64,000 nucleotides of DNA from positions 17,280,330-17,344,329 of the forward strand of contig CM067566.1 of assembly GCA_034336665.1 (NCBI GenBank), read 5' to 3'. The notes beneath the pieces were generated by a model, which was not told the DNA's origin, made no database searches, and saw only the letters and a program-made list of their open reading frames with translations. This document shows positions 1 to 10,130 of this stretch, one piece after another. The stretch is from Luscinia megarhynchos. Its lineage: Eukaryota > Chordata > Aves > Passeriformes > Turdidae. Numbering within the stretch: the first letter of the stretch is position 1; every line of letters begins with the position of its first letter. The position numbers and the translations under genes were made by a program.

Positions 1-285
1 TGACTTGCTGTGTCAAGGGAAGCAAGTGGATGATAGAACTAGAGCAGACCTATGAGAAGAAGCAGCAGGGACTGAGTACCTGGCATTCACATTGCATTTC
101 TCAGTTGTCCTTCCTTAGGACCAGTTTCAGCCAGGACAGAACAGGACCCAGGGCAGGTTTGATGAATGGGAACAATCAAAAGGTTCGTTCCAGGAACACA
201 TTACTGACATGGGTTGGTACATAATGCAGAGAACCTGGCATGAAATAAAATCCTTACTGACCTTTACAGGAGGTACCTGGCTCTC

Positions 286-860
286 TGTACTGGGTCTGGC
301 TGAGATGGAGCTCTTTTCCCATAGCAGGCCTCACAGTGCAGTGCTGTGCATTGGTAGCTGGAAGGTGCTGATAGCACAGCAGTGTTTTGAGTGCTGCTGG
401 GCAGGCACAGCATCAGTGCTCTGTCAGCACTGCCCATCAGCAGGTTAGTGGTGGGCAAGATCCTGGGAGGGGACACAGCCAGGCCAGCTGGCCCAAGTTG
501 GCCAAAGGGATATCCCATAGCATATGACATCAGCTCATATATAAAAGCTGAGAGAGGGAGGAGGAAAGGGGGGCGTTCATTATTTACAGTATTTGCCTTC
601 CAGAGCAACCACTACACAGGCTGAAGCCCTGCTTCCCAGGAAGTGGCTTGACATCACTCATTGATGGAGAAGAGAAAAAACATTGGTTTCTTCTCTTTGC
701 TTACATGCATTCAACTTTTGCTTTTGCTTTAGTAAATGGCTTTATCTCAGCCTATGAGCCATTTTCCATCTTATTTTCTCTCCCCTGTCCACCTGGGAAG
801 GGGTAGGGGATAAGGCAGCTTGGGGGGTGTGTGGCATCCAGTGAAGGTCAACCCACCACA
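286..860 (+). mobile_element. Solitary LTR of an avian endogenous retrovirus (ERVL-like)
   Basis: The segment begins TGTACTGGG and ends ...CCACCACA. In between it follows the order I know from an abundant bird LTR family: a 'gggaggggacacagcc' block near 465, 'ggccaaagggatat' near 500, a CRE-like TGACATCA at 525-532, a TATA box at 538-547, and a 'ctttatctcagcc' block near 740 after a degenerate polyadenylation motif (agtaaa). The family normally carries TGACGTCA, so the CRE has lost its CpG. Flanking 5-mers CTCTC (281-285) and CCCTC (861-865) match at 4 of 5 positions and may be a worn target-site duplication. No gag, pol or env reading frame follows, so it is probably a solo LTR. The ERVL class is recalled from the family and not tested here. 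Confidence 0.8.
538..547 (+). promoter_or_regulatory. TATA box of the LTR promoter
   Basis: TATATAAAAG is an intact TATA motif at the U3/R position expected for this LTR family, a few bases downstream of the CRE-like TGACATCA. It would have driven the retroviral transcript to the right. Present-day activity cannot be judged from sequence. Confidence 0.55.
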
Positions 861-978
861 CCCTCCTTTTACAAATAACCATTAAAAATTAGACCATTTA
901 TTTATTTTTTTTCTTGAGTTGCACATATAGTGAAAATACCTTACTATTTCTTCTCAAGAAACATATTTCTTCTTGCAG

Positions 979-1073
979 AATGAACCAATGGACCAACACC
1001 TTTTTTTTTCCTACTGAATCCAACAGAAAACAAAAATATCTGCTTAAATTAAAGCACAAGAGTATGGCCAAAG
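979..1073 (+). other. Candidate exon, unrecognised product
   Basis: The left edge is a good acceptor (atatttcttcttgcag ending at 978). The right edge is a moderate donor, AAAG|GTAATC. One frame is open: one base, then 31 codons starting ATG-AAC-CAA-TGG, then one base. The encoded peptide is basic (residues around KQKYLLKLKHKSMAK). Incoming phase would be 2 and outgoing phase 1, which would join in frame to the candidate at 21429-21498. I recognise no family, and a chance decoy exon is at least as likely. Confidence 0.15.
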
Positions 1074-3277
1074 GTAATCTGCAGGAAAAATATACTACAC
1101 TGTCAAAATTGCAATTTGGGGGTTTTATTTTTAATTAAGAAGCCTGAGAGTCATCAAAAGGATCTAAGTGTAGGAAAAGTTTTAAGAGGTTATAATAAGC
1201 AGCTTTTGAGTTAGAGGTAGCAAAATATTAAATAAGTAAATTTTCAATCAGGGAATTTTTAATTGACCTCTAAATTAAAAATAGTTTGATTATACACTGT
1301 TTGAAGAAAATTAATTATCCTTCTTTTCCTTCAAAGTATGGAAATTTTAAGGCCAAACCAATTTCTAACCCAAAGTTAAAGAAGGGCAAATATAGGACTT
1401 TAAAAGCTAGGTGCAACCTTAACAACTGGGAGAATACTGCTGTTCCACAATAAAGAGAAGGTAGACGTGACAAAACTTCCTGAGACAGCTACAGATTTGA
1501 TAATGAGAGGGTCAAACTAAAACATTAAAAAATCCAGCACTTAGAGAATTCATCTGAAACTCCCTTGATGTGTGGTGTTGAGTAGTCTGAAATGGGACTG
1601 GTATAGGGAGCTGCTCCTGGGATGTGCTGCATCTCCAAAGAAACTGCAGTGTGCTGCTGTCAGCTAGGAAAACATATCCTCCAAAATGGGGCACTGCCCT
1701 TCCTTCTCTCTGAGACATTACTCTGTAAGTAGAACAGAAAACTGAATGTTTTCAGTTATTATAAATGCACCAATGCAAAGCTTGTTTCACACATGGAACC
1801 ACTGCTTCTCAGTCCAGCATCTCAACTTTTTCTGCCAGTTGGTGGGGAACCTGTTAGATAAAGATAAGATGATGAAGATTCAGTCAAGGTGAAATAGCAT
1901 GTTACAGCTTAACTCAGACTTCCCTGATACCATCAGGGCTGAACTTAATTGTTGGTTGCACTTTACTTTCTGGATGTAGCGGTGAAATGTAGTCATTGAA
2001 TTACCTTGAGTCACCCAGCTGCTGGGCAGTTTTTATAACACATGATTATATAGCTGAAATACTAGAGAAAGTCATATATCAGCAAAAGAACTGGGTACAT
2101 AATAATTCATTTGTGATGAGGGGCCTTTTGCTTCATTTTCTATTTGTAATTTTCACACGCAATTATCTGATTTTTTTGTTAAATAATTTCTATAAATATT
2201 TTTCATATGCAGGTTATTGGATGGCAGTTTAATCAAAGTATCTGATATTAGAAATTCAGAGGGGACTTTTGCTATTGGATGTATCAGTCATGTGGTTTTT
2301 CCTAATTGGTTGAGGATATCTCTCAGAATCTGCCTGCTAGTAAAAATAATAATAATTACAAATGCAAAGTCATCACTGCATTGATCATTCATGCCAATAA
2401 ACCAATATGCTGGAATATTTGTGGAAAGCAAACACAAAAAGGATGTGAATAGTTAATTACAGCTCATTCATTTGAGCAACTATTTGCAAAAAATGCTTGG
2501 GAGTGTTCCACAAACAGTAGCCACCGTTATCTTCTTCCCTCTCCTGTCTTTGAGCCTCTTTGTCTGTTGAAGGGCAGATGCTGGCATTCAGTTTTCAGGA
2601 CTCATCAAAAAGCCATACTCAATGTGAAAACTCAGGTAATAATACTTAAACAGGAATATAAAATAATTAAATAGAAATCCAATGTAGAGTACAGAATGAT
2701 GGTTTGCACTGCCTGATATATATACTATCTGCTTGTAAAAAAAATATATTTTAAATGAATGTAATATTAGCTAATTTTACAAGATACAGATATTCAACTC
2801 TGCATAGATTTTCCCCAAATCCCTGGTGACTCCTTATATGAATCGCAAAATTAAAATGTGATTTATAGCAACTGTCTCATAGTTTGGAATAGTAGAAGAC
2901 GTATATCCCTTTATTTCAATGCACAGATACATGGCTTCTCTGATCCTTTTTACAGATAATTTCCAGTTAGCACATGGCCTAATTCAGAGAGTTATCCACT
3001 CTGCTTCAGTCATTAAAGTAGAATTGGAAGAAAAACTACTTGATCTCCATCCATACCCAAATGCTTCTGCCTCGCCAGCAAGAATTCACTGATTCCTCTG
3101 GATAACCATATTATAGACCTGACTACATTGGGCATCAAAAAAGCTGGAGATACAATCTGCATGGCATTTACATAAATTTGCATACATTTGCTTGGCTAGA
3201 ATATATAGTTATTCCTATTTTCACGTTATAAGACAGCTAATGGAAGTATTCTCTGGTCCTTTGGTATGCCTTTAGCG

Positions 3278-3295
3278 TTTTTTTTTTTTTTTTTT
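3278..3295. repeat. Poly-T run of 18
   Basis: Eighteen uninterrupted T. It could be the A tail of a minus-strand retrocopy lying to the right, but no polyadenylation signal or recognisable coding relic is visible beside it. Confidence 0.6.
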
Positions 3296-6236
3296 CTCAG
3301 GCATCAGTTTTAGGCACAAACTTTCTAAGTTGGCCCTATGTCCCAACTCTGCTTTTACTCAGCCATCTTCAGAGACGACATTTTTTCAGTTTTTGTCCTT
3401 ACCCTGGTTTTACCCACCCTACACAACTTTTTCATCTCAGCAGGATTCTTTAAAAACATCCCACTTCACCATTATTAATCCATATGGAGCATTTGCACTG
3501 CTAACTTGTGGTGCACTCACTCAGCTTTGTCCTTCACAATCCTAGACCTCCTCTCCAGTTCTTCCTCCACAGCTTCTCACGTGTTTTTACCATCACTGTG
3601 AAGGCAGAACAGAACAGCAGAATACAACAGGAGGACAAGATTGGCGCTGCACTCCCTGGACTTAGGGTTGGCTCCATTTAGATAATTTCTGTAGCTTTCC
3701 CATTTTCTGTCAGGCCAATGCAGCCCTCACAAGAGGTGTGCTCAGTGACATTTAGCTACCATCCCAGGTTTCTTGGACTGAGCACAAAAGCTAACTACAG
3801 AACTTACCAGAGAGTTGCTGGAAAATGGAGATAGACTTGGAAACGCTATCTATGTAGTCAAATTCTTTCTGTGCACTTTTCTCCTCTTAAATTTCCTAGT
3901 TACAGTCTGTCAAATGAAGAGATTACTACAAGAGAACCAACCATGAGGACTAGCATAGTAGAAGGAGGAAAAAGCACGGAAAGGTTTCTTCTAAAAAACT
4001 AGGAAAACCCCCCTCAGGATATAGATATCTGAAGTCTATGCTAAAATAAGAGAGTTGTTAATAAGTAACTGTGATTATTGCAACCCTCATAGGAACAAAA
4101 GGCAAAAATCAACCTCTGAGCCCTTTTCCTTGGACTCAAAATCACTCTGGATAAGATTCACAATTTCTGTAGGGACATCCATAGCCCACTTAGAGGTGTG
4201 CTCTGAGTTAGGCCAAGAGCAGCAATAGTCTTTAAGGGAATCTGTTTTCTTAGTCAGGCTTTCAGCTGAGTCTAACTGCCAAAGCTAATCATGTTGTTTT
4301 TCCCCTAGAGCCCTGATTCAGTCAATTCAGGGGCAAAGATTTTGTATAGAATTTCTTCCCCAATTAGAGATTTCCAGAGACTGGTTTCAAGTGGCTAATG
4401 AGAATGTACAGGGATTATAAACATACTTTCTTCTGGGTATTTTGGGTATTATTAATCCTGTTTCCTGACTTCAGAGGACTAATATGTATATAATGAATTC
4501 TTTCTACTGTTGTCCTCATTTTCTTTAGATTTCAGGTATGAAAAAGAGGGTAAAAAATGAAGTTGATTAGAGCTACATTTGGCATTAAACAATTGGGTTG
4601 GATTCAGGAAAATGGCTTTGAAAGGATTTTTCTGCTCACAAACTACCTGAACTTCTAAAATAGCCGATGAAGGCTTAAGAACCTTGTGGAAATTCTCTGC
4701 TGAAAGCAGGTTTATATATTCCATTTCTCATAATGTCACCAAAAGTGAATGTATGTATTCTTGCATTAACAGTTTAAAGGCAGACTGAAGCACAGCTGCA
4801 GAAGAAGCAGTTATCAAAGTTATGGTTAAGTAGCTCATTGCTGCTAGCTCTGCAAAAAGATTGTGCCTAGTGTTAGTTCCGTTTTCATTTTAAAAGTAAT
4901 TCTTAATTAATTTAGGTGAAATCTAACCAAAGCATATATAAATCTTATATAAAGAAATCAAACCCTTTAAGCTTGTTGTTATTATTGGTAGACTAGAACC
5001 TCTGAGGGGAAAAAAATTATTGTGAAATAACTGAACAGTGTATAATGGTGGGTTAGCCAGGTCAACAGAAATATTGGAGTGTCATAAATTCTGCTGCTTA
5101 TGATTGTATCACCTAAGCATATATCTGTCTAGGAAAGGATTAAAAAAAAAATTCAAGTGTCTACAAACAAGCACTTCCTCCTTTTGGATGATAGGCTTTC
5201 TTAAAGATAATTTAGGAAGAAGTCTGTAGGATTTTATAAAGATGTTTTCCTTTGAAGAAATGCCCTAGAATCCTTCCTTGTATTATTTTTGCTCTGGGAA
5301 AAAAATCCAAAACCAAAAAAACAAACAAATAAACATATCAATTTTTTGTTTGTATGGACATGCTCTGTACTGAGACAAAATCAGAGAAGGTCTTCTGCTA
5401 TTTATTCTACCCGATCTTTTTTTCCACTGAGCTATAGCATCAGTTGGTATCTTCTCCCAGTCTCTAGTTAGGACTAAGTGAAGGACAAAGAGGCTGTAAA
5501 ATGCCTTACTAGCTATAGCTGTTAACTTTTGTTCAAGGTTACTGCTTTAGCAGATCTAAGACTTCAAGAACAACTGTTCTGTTTGTGTGCACATATGTTT
5601 CTATTTTTCTCTGTGTACTCAATACTACAATTATGAGCCTCAATTGCTGTTACTTTAAAAACTTAAACTGAATCCATGGATTTACTCCAATTTTTCTAAG
5701 TCTAAAACTGTCAGTCAGTGTTTAAATTTCAAACTCTTTCTGACAAATGTTCATTTATGACATACATTACAGCATGGTTCACATCCACCTTCAGAGAAAC
5801 AGAGTGAGAGAATCTAACTGATTGCAGAGGTTAATTTGGTCCATATACTTTGTCAATAGTAGGTCTGGGGAAAATTAGCACCAATAATTACAATACTGGT
5901 GTAAGTCATGAATCTTATTAGAGTGATTTTTAGCAATTTAAGGACTTAAGGATCACATATGTCAGGACTTCAGTAATATCCTTGGCTTTTAATAAATGTC
6001 AAAAATAGAATTCAGAATGTTTTTGCTTGCAAGCTTAATCACTATCCAAGAATGTAGAATATCCACTGATCATTTTCAAGACATTGTTACAAAATTCAGG
6101 TTCAAGCCAAACTGGATGTGGATACTATTAGACCATATTTTTCATAAAAAGCAAATATGGTCTGATTTTCTCTACTACATCAATCAGAAATTTTCCTTTT
6201 TTTTCCTTTTGAATGTCTGTATATGTGTACTAGTTC

Positions 6237-6503
6237 TGTCTGAGACTGAGTTAGTTTTCTCCACAGCAGGCCTCATATTTTTGTGCCATGCATTGGTATC
6301 TAGAAAGGTGCTGGTAACACACCAGTATTTTGGGTACTGCTGAGCTTTCCTTTGCTTCTGCACGCAGACTTAGCTTTTGTTGTATTGAACTGCCTTTATC
6401 TCCACCCATGAGGTGGAGCTATTTTCTCCTGCTCCACCCTGCTGAGGAGGGGAGTGATAGAATGGCTTGGTGGGCAAGCACCAGCCAAGATCAATCCACC
6501 ACA
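6237..6503 (+). mobile_element. Second, shortened LTR of the same ERV family
   Basis: It starts TGTCTGAGACTGAGTTAG and ends ...CAATCCACCACA, the same termini as the LTR at 286-860. It shares blocks in the same order: 'ccacagcaggcctca', 'gcattggtatctag', 'aaggtgctg..aacacaccagt', 'cctttatctc.accca' and the terminal 'caaYccaccaca'. The middle of the family, including the 'ccaaagggatat' block, CRE and TATA box, is missing, so it has a large internal deletion and no promoter core. No target-site duplication is evident. Together with its degeneracy this argues for an old independent solo LTR. Confidence 0.7.
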
Positions 6504-7097
6504 GCATGCTCCCAAGGCACTGGGATTGCTGTTTCTCATACAGGCCCCCCAAAAGAGAGGGTTCATCTCTCTTATACCATAGAATGCAAGTAAAAAATCA
6601 TTCAAATACCAAAGAGCCTATTGCAAAACTGGTATGTCGGGACACTGCCTGCCCAGCAAGTCCACGAGTGCATTTGTGAGACAATTTTCTACATGGAAAA
6701 ATATGAAAATAATGGGAGACATGGACTTTCTGCAAATGCTTCAATCAACAGAGAAGTGAGATAAGCATTAGCATGAAATGGTAAAGTGCATGGGATTGGA
6801 TAGAACAAATAAAACCAATAGATGTCAAGAAAGTTGCTAGTGATACAGAGAATTAAGCTCAAGAAGATCCAGCAGATGCTTCAGTCATAATATTACAGCA
6901 CAAGCACAGAGGGAAGCTAGCAAGGTCACTAGAACATAAATTTGACTGGAATATAAATTTGAATCCGAGATTTCAAATTAAATATACAGACGGAGTATTT
7001 ATTTAGAAAATAAGCATAAATACAGAAGTACAGCAGGATTTTTGGGCCAAAAATGAGAAAAGAGTGGAACCAAACTGAAATGAACGTTACCACACAG

Positions 7098-7555
7098 AGA
7101 ATCACAAGCTTGGAAGAGACCTCCAAGAGCAGCAAGTCCAACCCAGACCAACACCTCAACTAGACCACGGCACTGAGTGCCACATCCAGTCTTTTTATAA
7201 ACACACCCAGGGATGGTGACTCCACCACCTTCCCAGACAAACCATTCCAATACTTTATCACCCTTTCTATAAAATCTTTCTCCTAATATCCAACCTACAT
7301 TTCCCTTGGTGCAGCTTTAGACTGTGTCCTTTGGTTGTGTTGGTTGCTGCCTGGAGAAAGAGACCCCACCTGACTACCAACACCATTCAGGGAGCTGTAG
7401 AGGGTGATAAGGTCACCCCTGAGTCTCCTTTTCTCCAGCTAAACAATCCCAGCTCCCTCAGTTATTCCTCACAGGGTTTGTGTTCCAGCCCCTCCCCAGC
7501 CTTGTTCCTCCTCTGGACACACTCAAGTGTCTCAACGTCCTTGTTATAAGGAACA
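7098..7555 (-). mobile_element. CR1 LINE 3' fragment, minus orientation
   Basis: On the minus strand this is the 3' end of a CR1 non-LTR retrotransposon, truncated at its 5' side. On the + strand it opens agaatca (the inverted octamer tail), then 'ttggaagagacctcc', 'cagggatggtgactccacc', 'tatccaacctacatttccc' and 'tgagtctccttttctccag', which are the reverse complements of the standard CR1 3' blocks. The last part is the relic of the end of the reverse-transcriptase ORF. Its 5' end abuts the 5' end of the next CR1, giving a head-to-head pair. Confidence 0.85.
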
Positions 7556-7830
7556 CTCCCAAGCATCAAGCAAAAGAGCAAGAGGAAACGGCCTTAAATT
7601 GCACCATGGCAAGTTTAGATATTAGGAAAAACTTCTTCACTAAAAGGGTTCTCAAGCACTGGAACAGGCTGCACAGGGAAGTGGCAGAGTGACTATCCCT
7701 AGAGGTATTTAGAGGATGTGAGATGTAACATTTAGGGACATGGCATGGTGGTGGACTTGGCAGTACTGGATTACTGGTTTCACTAGATGACCTTAGAGGT
7801 CTTTTCCAACCTAAACAATTCTATGATTCT
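7556..7830 (+). mobile_element. CR1 LINE 3' fragment, plus orientation
   Basis: Forward CR1 3' end with the blocks 'gcaagaggaaacggcc', 'atattaggaaaaacttctt', 'ctggaacaggctgcacagg' and 'gaggtcttttccaacct', then octamers ATTCTATG (7818-7825) and a partial ATTCTACA. It is truncated to about 275 bp. Because it covers the same part of CR1 as the inverted neighbour, the pair is two insertions and not one 5'-inverted (twin-primed) insertion. Confidence 0.9.
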
Positions 7831-9850
7831 ACAGTGTAAGAAGATAGAATTCTTTAAAGATATGAGTATTCAAAGGCAAAGCAGCTAAAAAAGGCAGTCT
7901 CCTATTGAGTGTAATAGAACAGCTACTTACTCGACACGCCAAGAAGACTGACCAGTTTTTCATTTTCTTAGGTGGTCCTTCTACTTATTTCCAGGGATAA
8001 GGGTATTCACAGGATCTAGAAAAGATGGGTATTTTTGAGGAAATGTCAATTGCTTATTGCCATATTAGTGTTATACTTCCTGTAAGATTTGTTCTCAGTC
8101 CAACATTTCATTTACTAGAGTCTAGAGGTATAGAAAAAATATTCTAGTGGTATGGTACCAAGTGGAGAAGGACTTCCAGCATACTGATGTCTTGTTTAGA
8201 ATCCAAGATTAGACCTGAGTGGAATAGTATAGAAATGTTCTAAAATAAATAGTTTTAATAAATGAAACGTTCTAGATAAATGTGAAACCTTTTATGAACC
8301 CAGGTTTCATAAAATTAGTGTGTTGCAGCTGCCAGCACTGTAAGTTGTCATGAACAGATTAAACAAAAAAACCAGACAGGTACCACTGATCCTCCCATCC
8401 AGTTGCAAAAAAAGCTCATGAAGTCTTTTTCAGGTATGTAATTTGTTTTAGTCTCAACAGTAGATTTATGAAGATATGAATATAATAAAGATGCTGAGAT
8501 CCTCTGCTTGGTGTCAGCAGAATCCTTACAGGTTTTATAGAGTTCTGCTGAATATAATAAACAATTTTAACTTTTCCAAAATCAGTCCTTCAGGCACAAA
8601 TGGTTCATTAGTGTACTAGCATTTACCTTCATCAGATATCTATGGAGCCTGCCTCATGATCACAGCAGGACTCTTGTCTTTCTTCTACCCTTCCAGGGTT
8701 TCTATCTGTAGAGGATAAGAAAACTGATTTATTTTTATTCTGAGTTTCAGGCTTCTATCTTACTGGCTTCTCTAGTTTAATGTTCCAATTTATTGATGAA
8801 TTTGCTGCTTCTAAACACACAAACAATACTATTTTAGACATTTAGGGTTAAAGTTTACATGTATACCTGCAATGATTCATGTGATGTCTAGCATTGGCTT
8901 TGATTTGTCCACAAAAGACAGATTTCCTAGTTTCATTTTCAGATACAAGATTCACAATAGTACTTTGCCCTACTCATAACTATTATGGTCCTAAAATTTT
9001 AAGTTTGGTTTAGTATTACACTTGAATTTCTTCTTGTTTTTGTTTTTTAAATGCATCAGCTCTTTGACTAAATACTGAAGTCAAATCTTCCCAACTAATG
9101 TTGTCTCACATCTGGTTATAATATGTAATATGACATTTTCCTGGTGTACAAACCCTAAATTTTGGCTCTTAAATTTTGAGTATCTCTTGTGTTCTCTTAG
9201 TCTCACAGGATTTGGGCTTATCCAATTTACACCTGCCCTTCAAGGATTTGTATTTCTTTTATTTCCCCATACAGCTATGATGTTATCTCTAATTTGATCT
9301 TGGACTGATGTCGGATCTTTTCTCAACAGCTGTGGAGTATATCTACAGTCGCTTCAGTTCAGAGCTATCTCTTATAGATAAGACATCGAATTCTTTTGCT
9401 CTGTGATTTAACTGGACTCAGAAGTGTTTCAATAACTACTAATATTAAGCTTTAGTGTGATTTCTTGAAACAAAAAGGATTCCTTAGAGAGACAATCCCT
9501 TTTATGTGCACGAAACCAGAATGAAGTGGTTTTCAGATATTTGGTGCAGTTGTGGGAATTGCAGAAGCAAAAATGGAGACAATGAATCATCTGGCTGGAA
9601 TCCACGATGTAAGCAGTGTCTGACAAACATATTTTAAACCTGCTATTTTTCTATTTATTTCTATTTTTCTTCCAAATAATACAGTTTACCTCAGACTTAC
9701 AGATCTTCATTGAAAGGGCTCCCTATCAGAGAGCTGCACCTGTACTGTGAAGTCACTCTGCACTAAAATTCTGGGGGAGTATGAACGCTCTGGATTGGAA
9801 GGTGCTACTGCAGAAACAGAAGTTATATGGAAGTAGCAAGAAGGAATGAG
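7831..9850. other. Stretch without a recognised gene (7.8-9.85 kb)
   Basis: AT-rich unique sequence. I see no convincing exon, RNA gene or repeat in it. Confidence 0.5.
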
Positions 9851-9874
9851 ATGGATGGATGGATGGATGGATGG
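9851..9874 (+). repeat. (ATGG)6 tetranucleotide repeat
   Basis: Six perfect ATGG units directly preceding the AAGG array. A single T-to-A change per unit converts one motif into the other, so the AAGG array probably arose at the edge of this older repeat. Confidence 0.95.
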
Positions 9875-10114
9875 AAGGAAGGAAGGAAGGAAGGAAGGAA
9901 GGAAGGAAGGAAGGAAGGAAGGAAGGAAGGAAGGAAGGAAGGAAGGAAGGAAGGAAGGAAGGAAGGAAGGAAGGAAGGAAGGAAGGAAGGAAGGAAGGAA
10001 GGAAGGAAGGAAGGAAGGAAGGAAGGAAGGAAGGAAGGAAGGAAGGAAGGAAGGAAGGAAGGAAGGAAGGAAGGAAGGAAGGAAGGAAGGAAGGAAGGAA
10101 GGAAGGAAGGAAGG
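9875..10114 (+). repeat. (AAGG)60 perfect microsatellite
   Basis: Two hundred and forty bases of uninterrupted AAGG, followed by a short degenerate tail (aaagaaaggaaggg). The + strand is pure purine. Long open frames here (GRKE on plus, FLPS on minus) are simply the period-4 repeat read in any frame and are not genes. Perfect arrays this long are expected to vary between individuals and can adopt triplex structures. Confidence 0.97.
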
Positions 10115-10130
10115 AAAGAAAGGAAGGGCA

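Larger units (their letters stand above)
861..6236. other. Stretch without a recognised gene (0.9-6.2 kb)
   Basis: AT-rich unique sequence between the two LTRs. I see no retroviral reading frame, primer-binding site after the left LTR, or polypurine tract before the right LTR, so the two LTRs do not bound a recognisable provirus. It contains one splice-like segment (979-1073) and an 18-base T run (3278-3295). Confidence 0.6.

Noticed and set aside
3802..3835. Minus-strand 10-nt microexon between a strong acceptor and GTAAGT donor
   Set aside because: Isolated splice motifs with no neighbouring exon candidate on that strand; coincidence is the simpler reading.
286..6503. A provirus bounded by the two LTRs
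   Set aside because: No retroviral reading frame, primer-binding site or polypurine tract inside; LTRs differ strongly in length.
7098..7830. Single CR1 insertion with a twin-primed 5' inversion
   Set aside because: Both halves contain the same 3' terminal region, which a single inverted insertion would not give.
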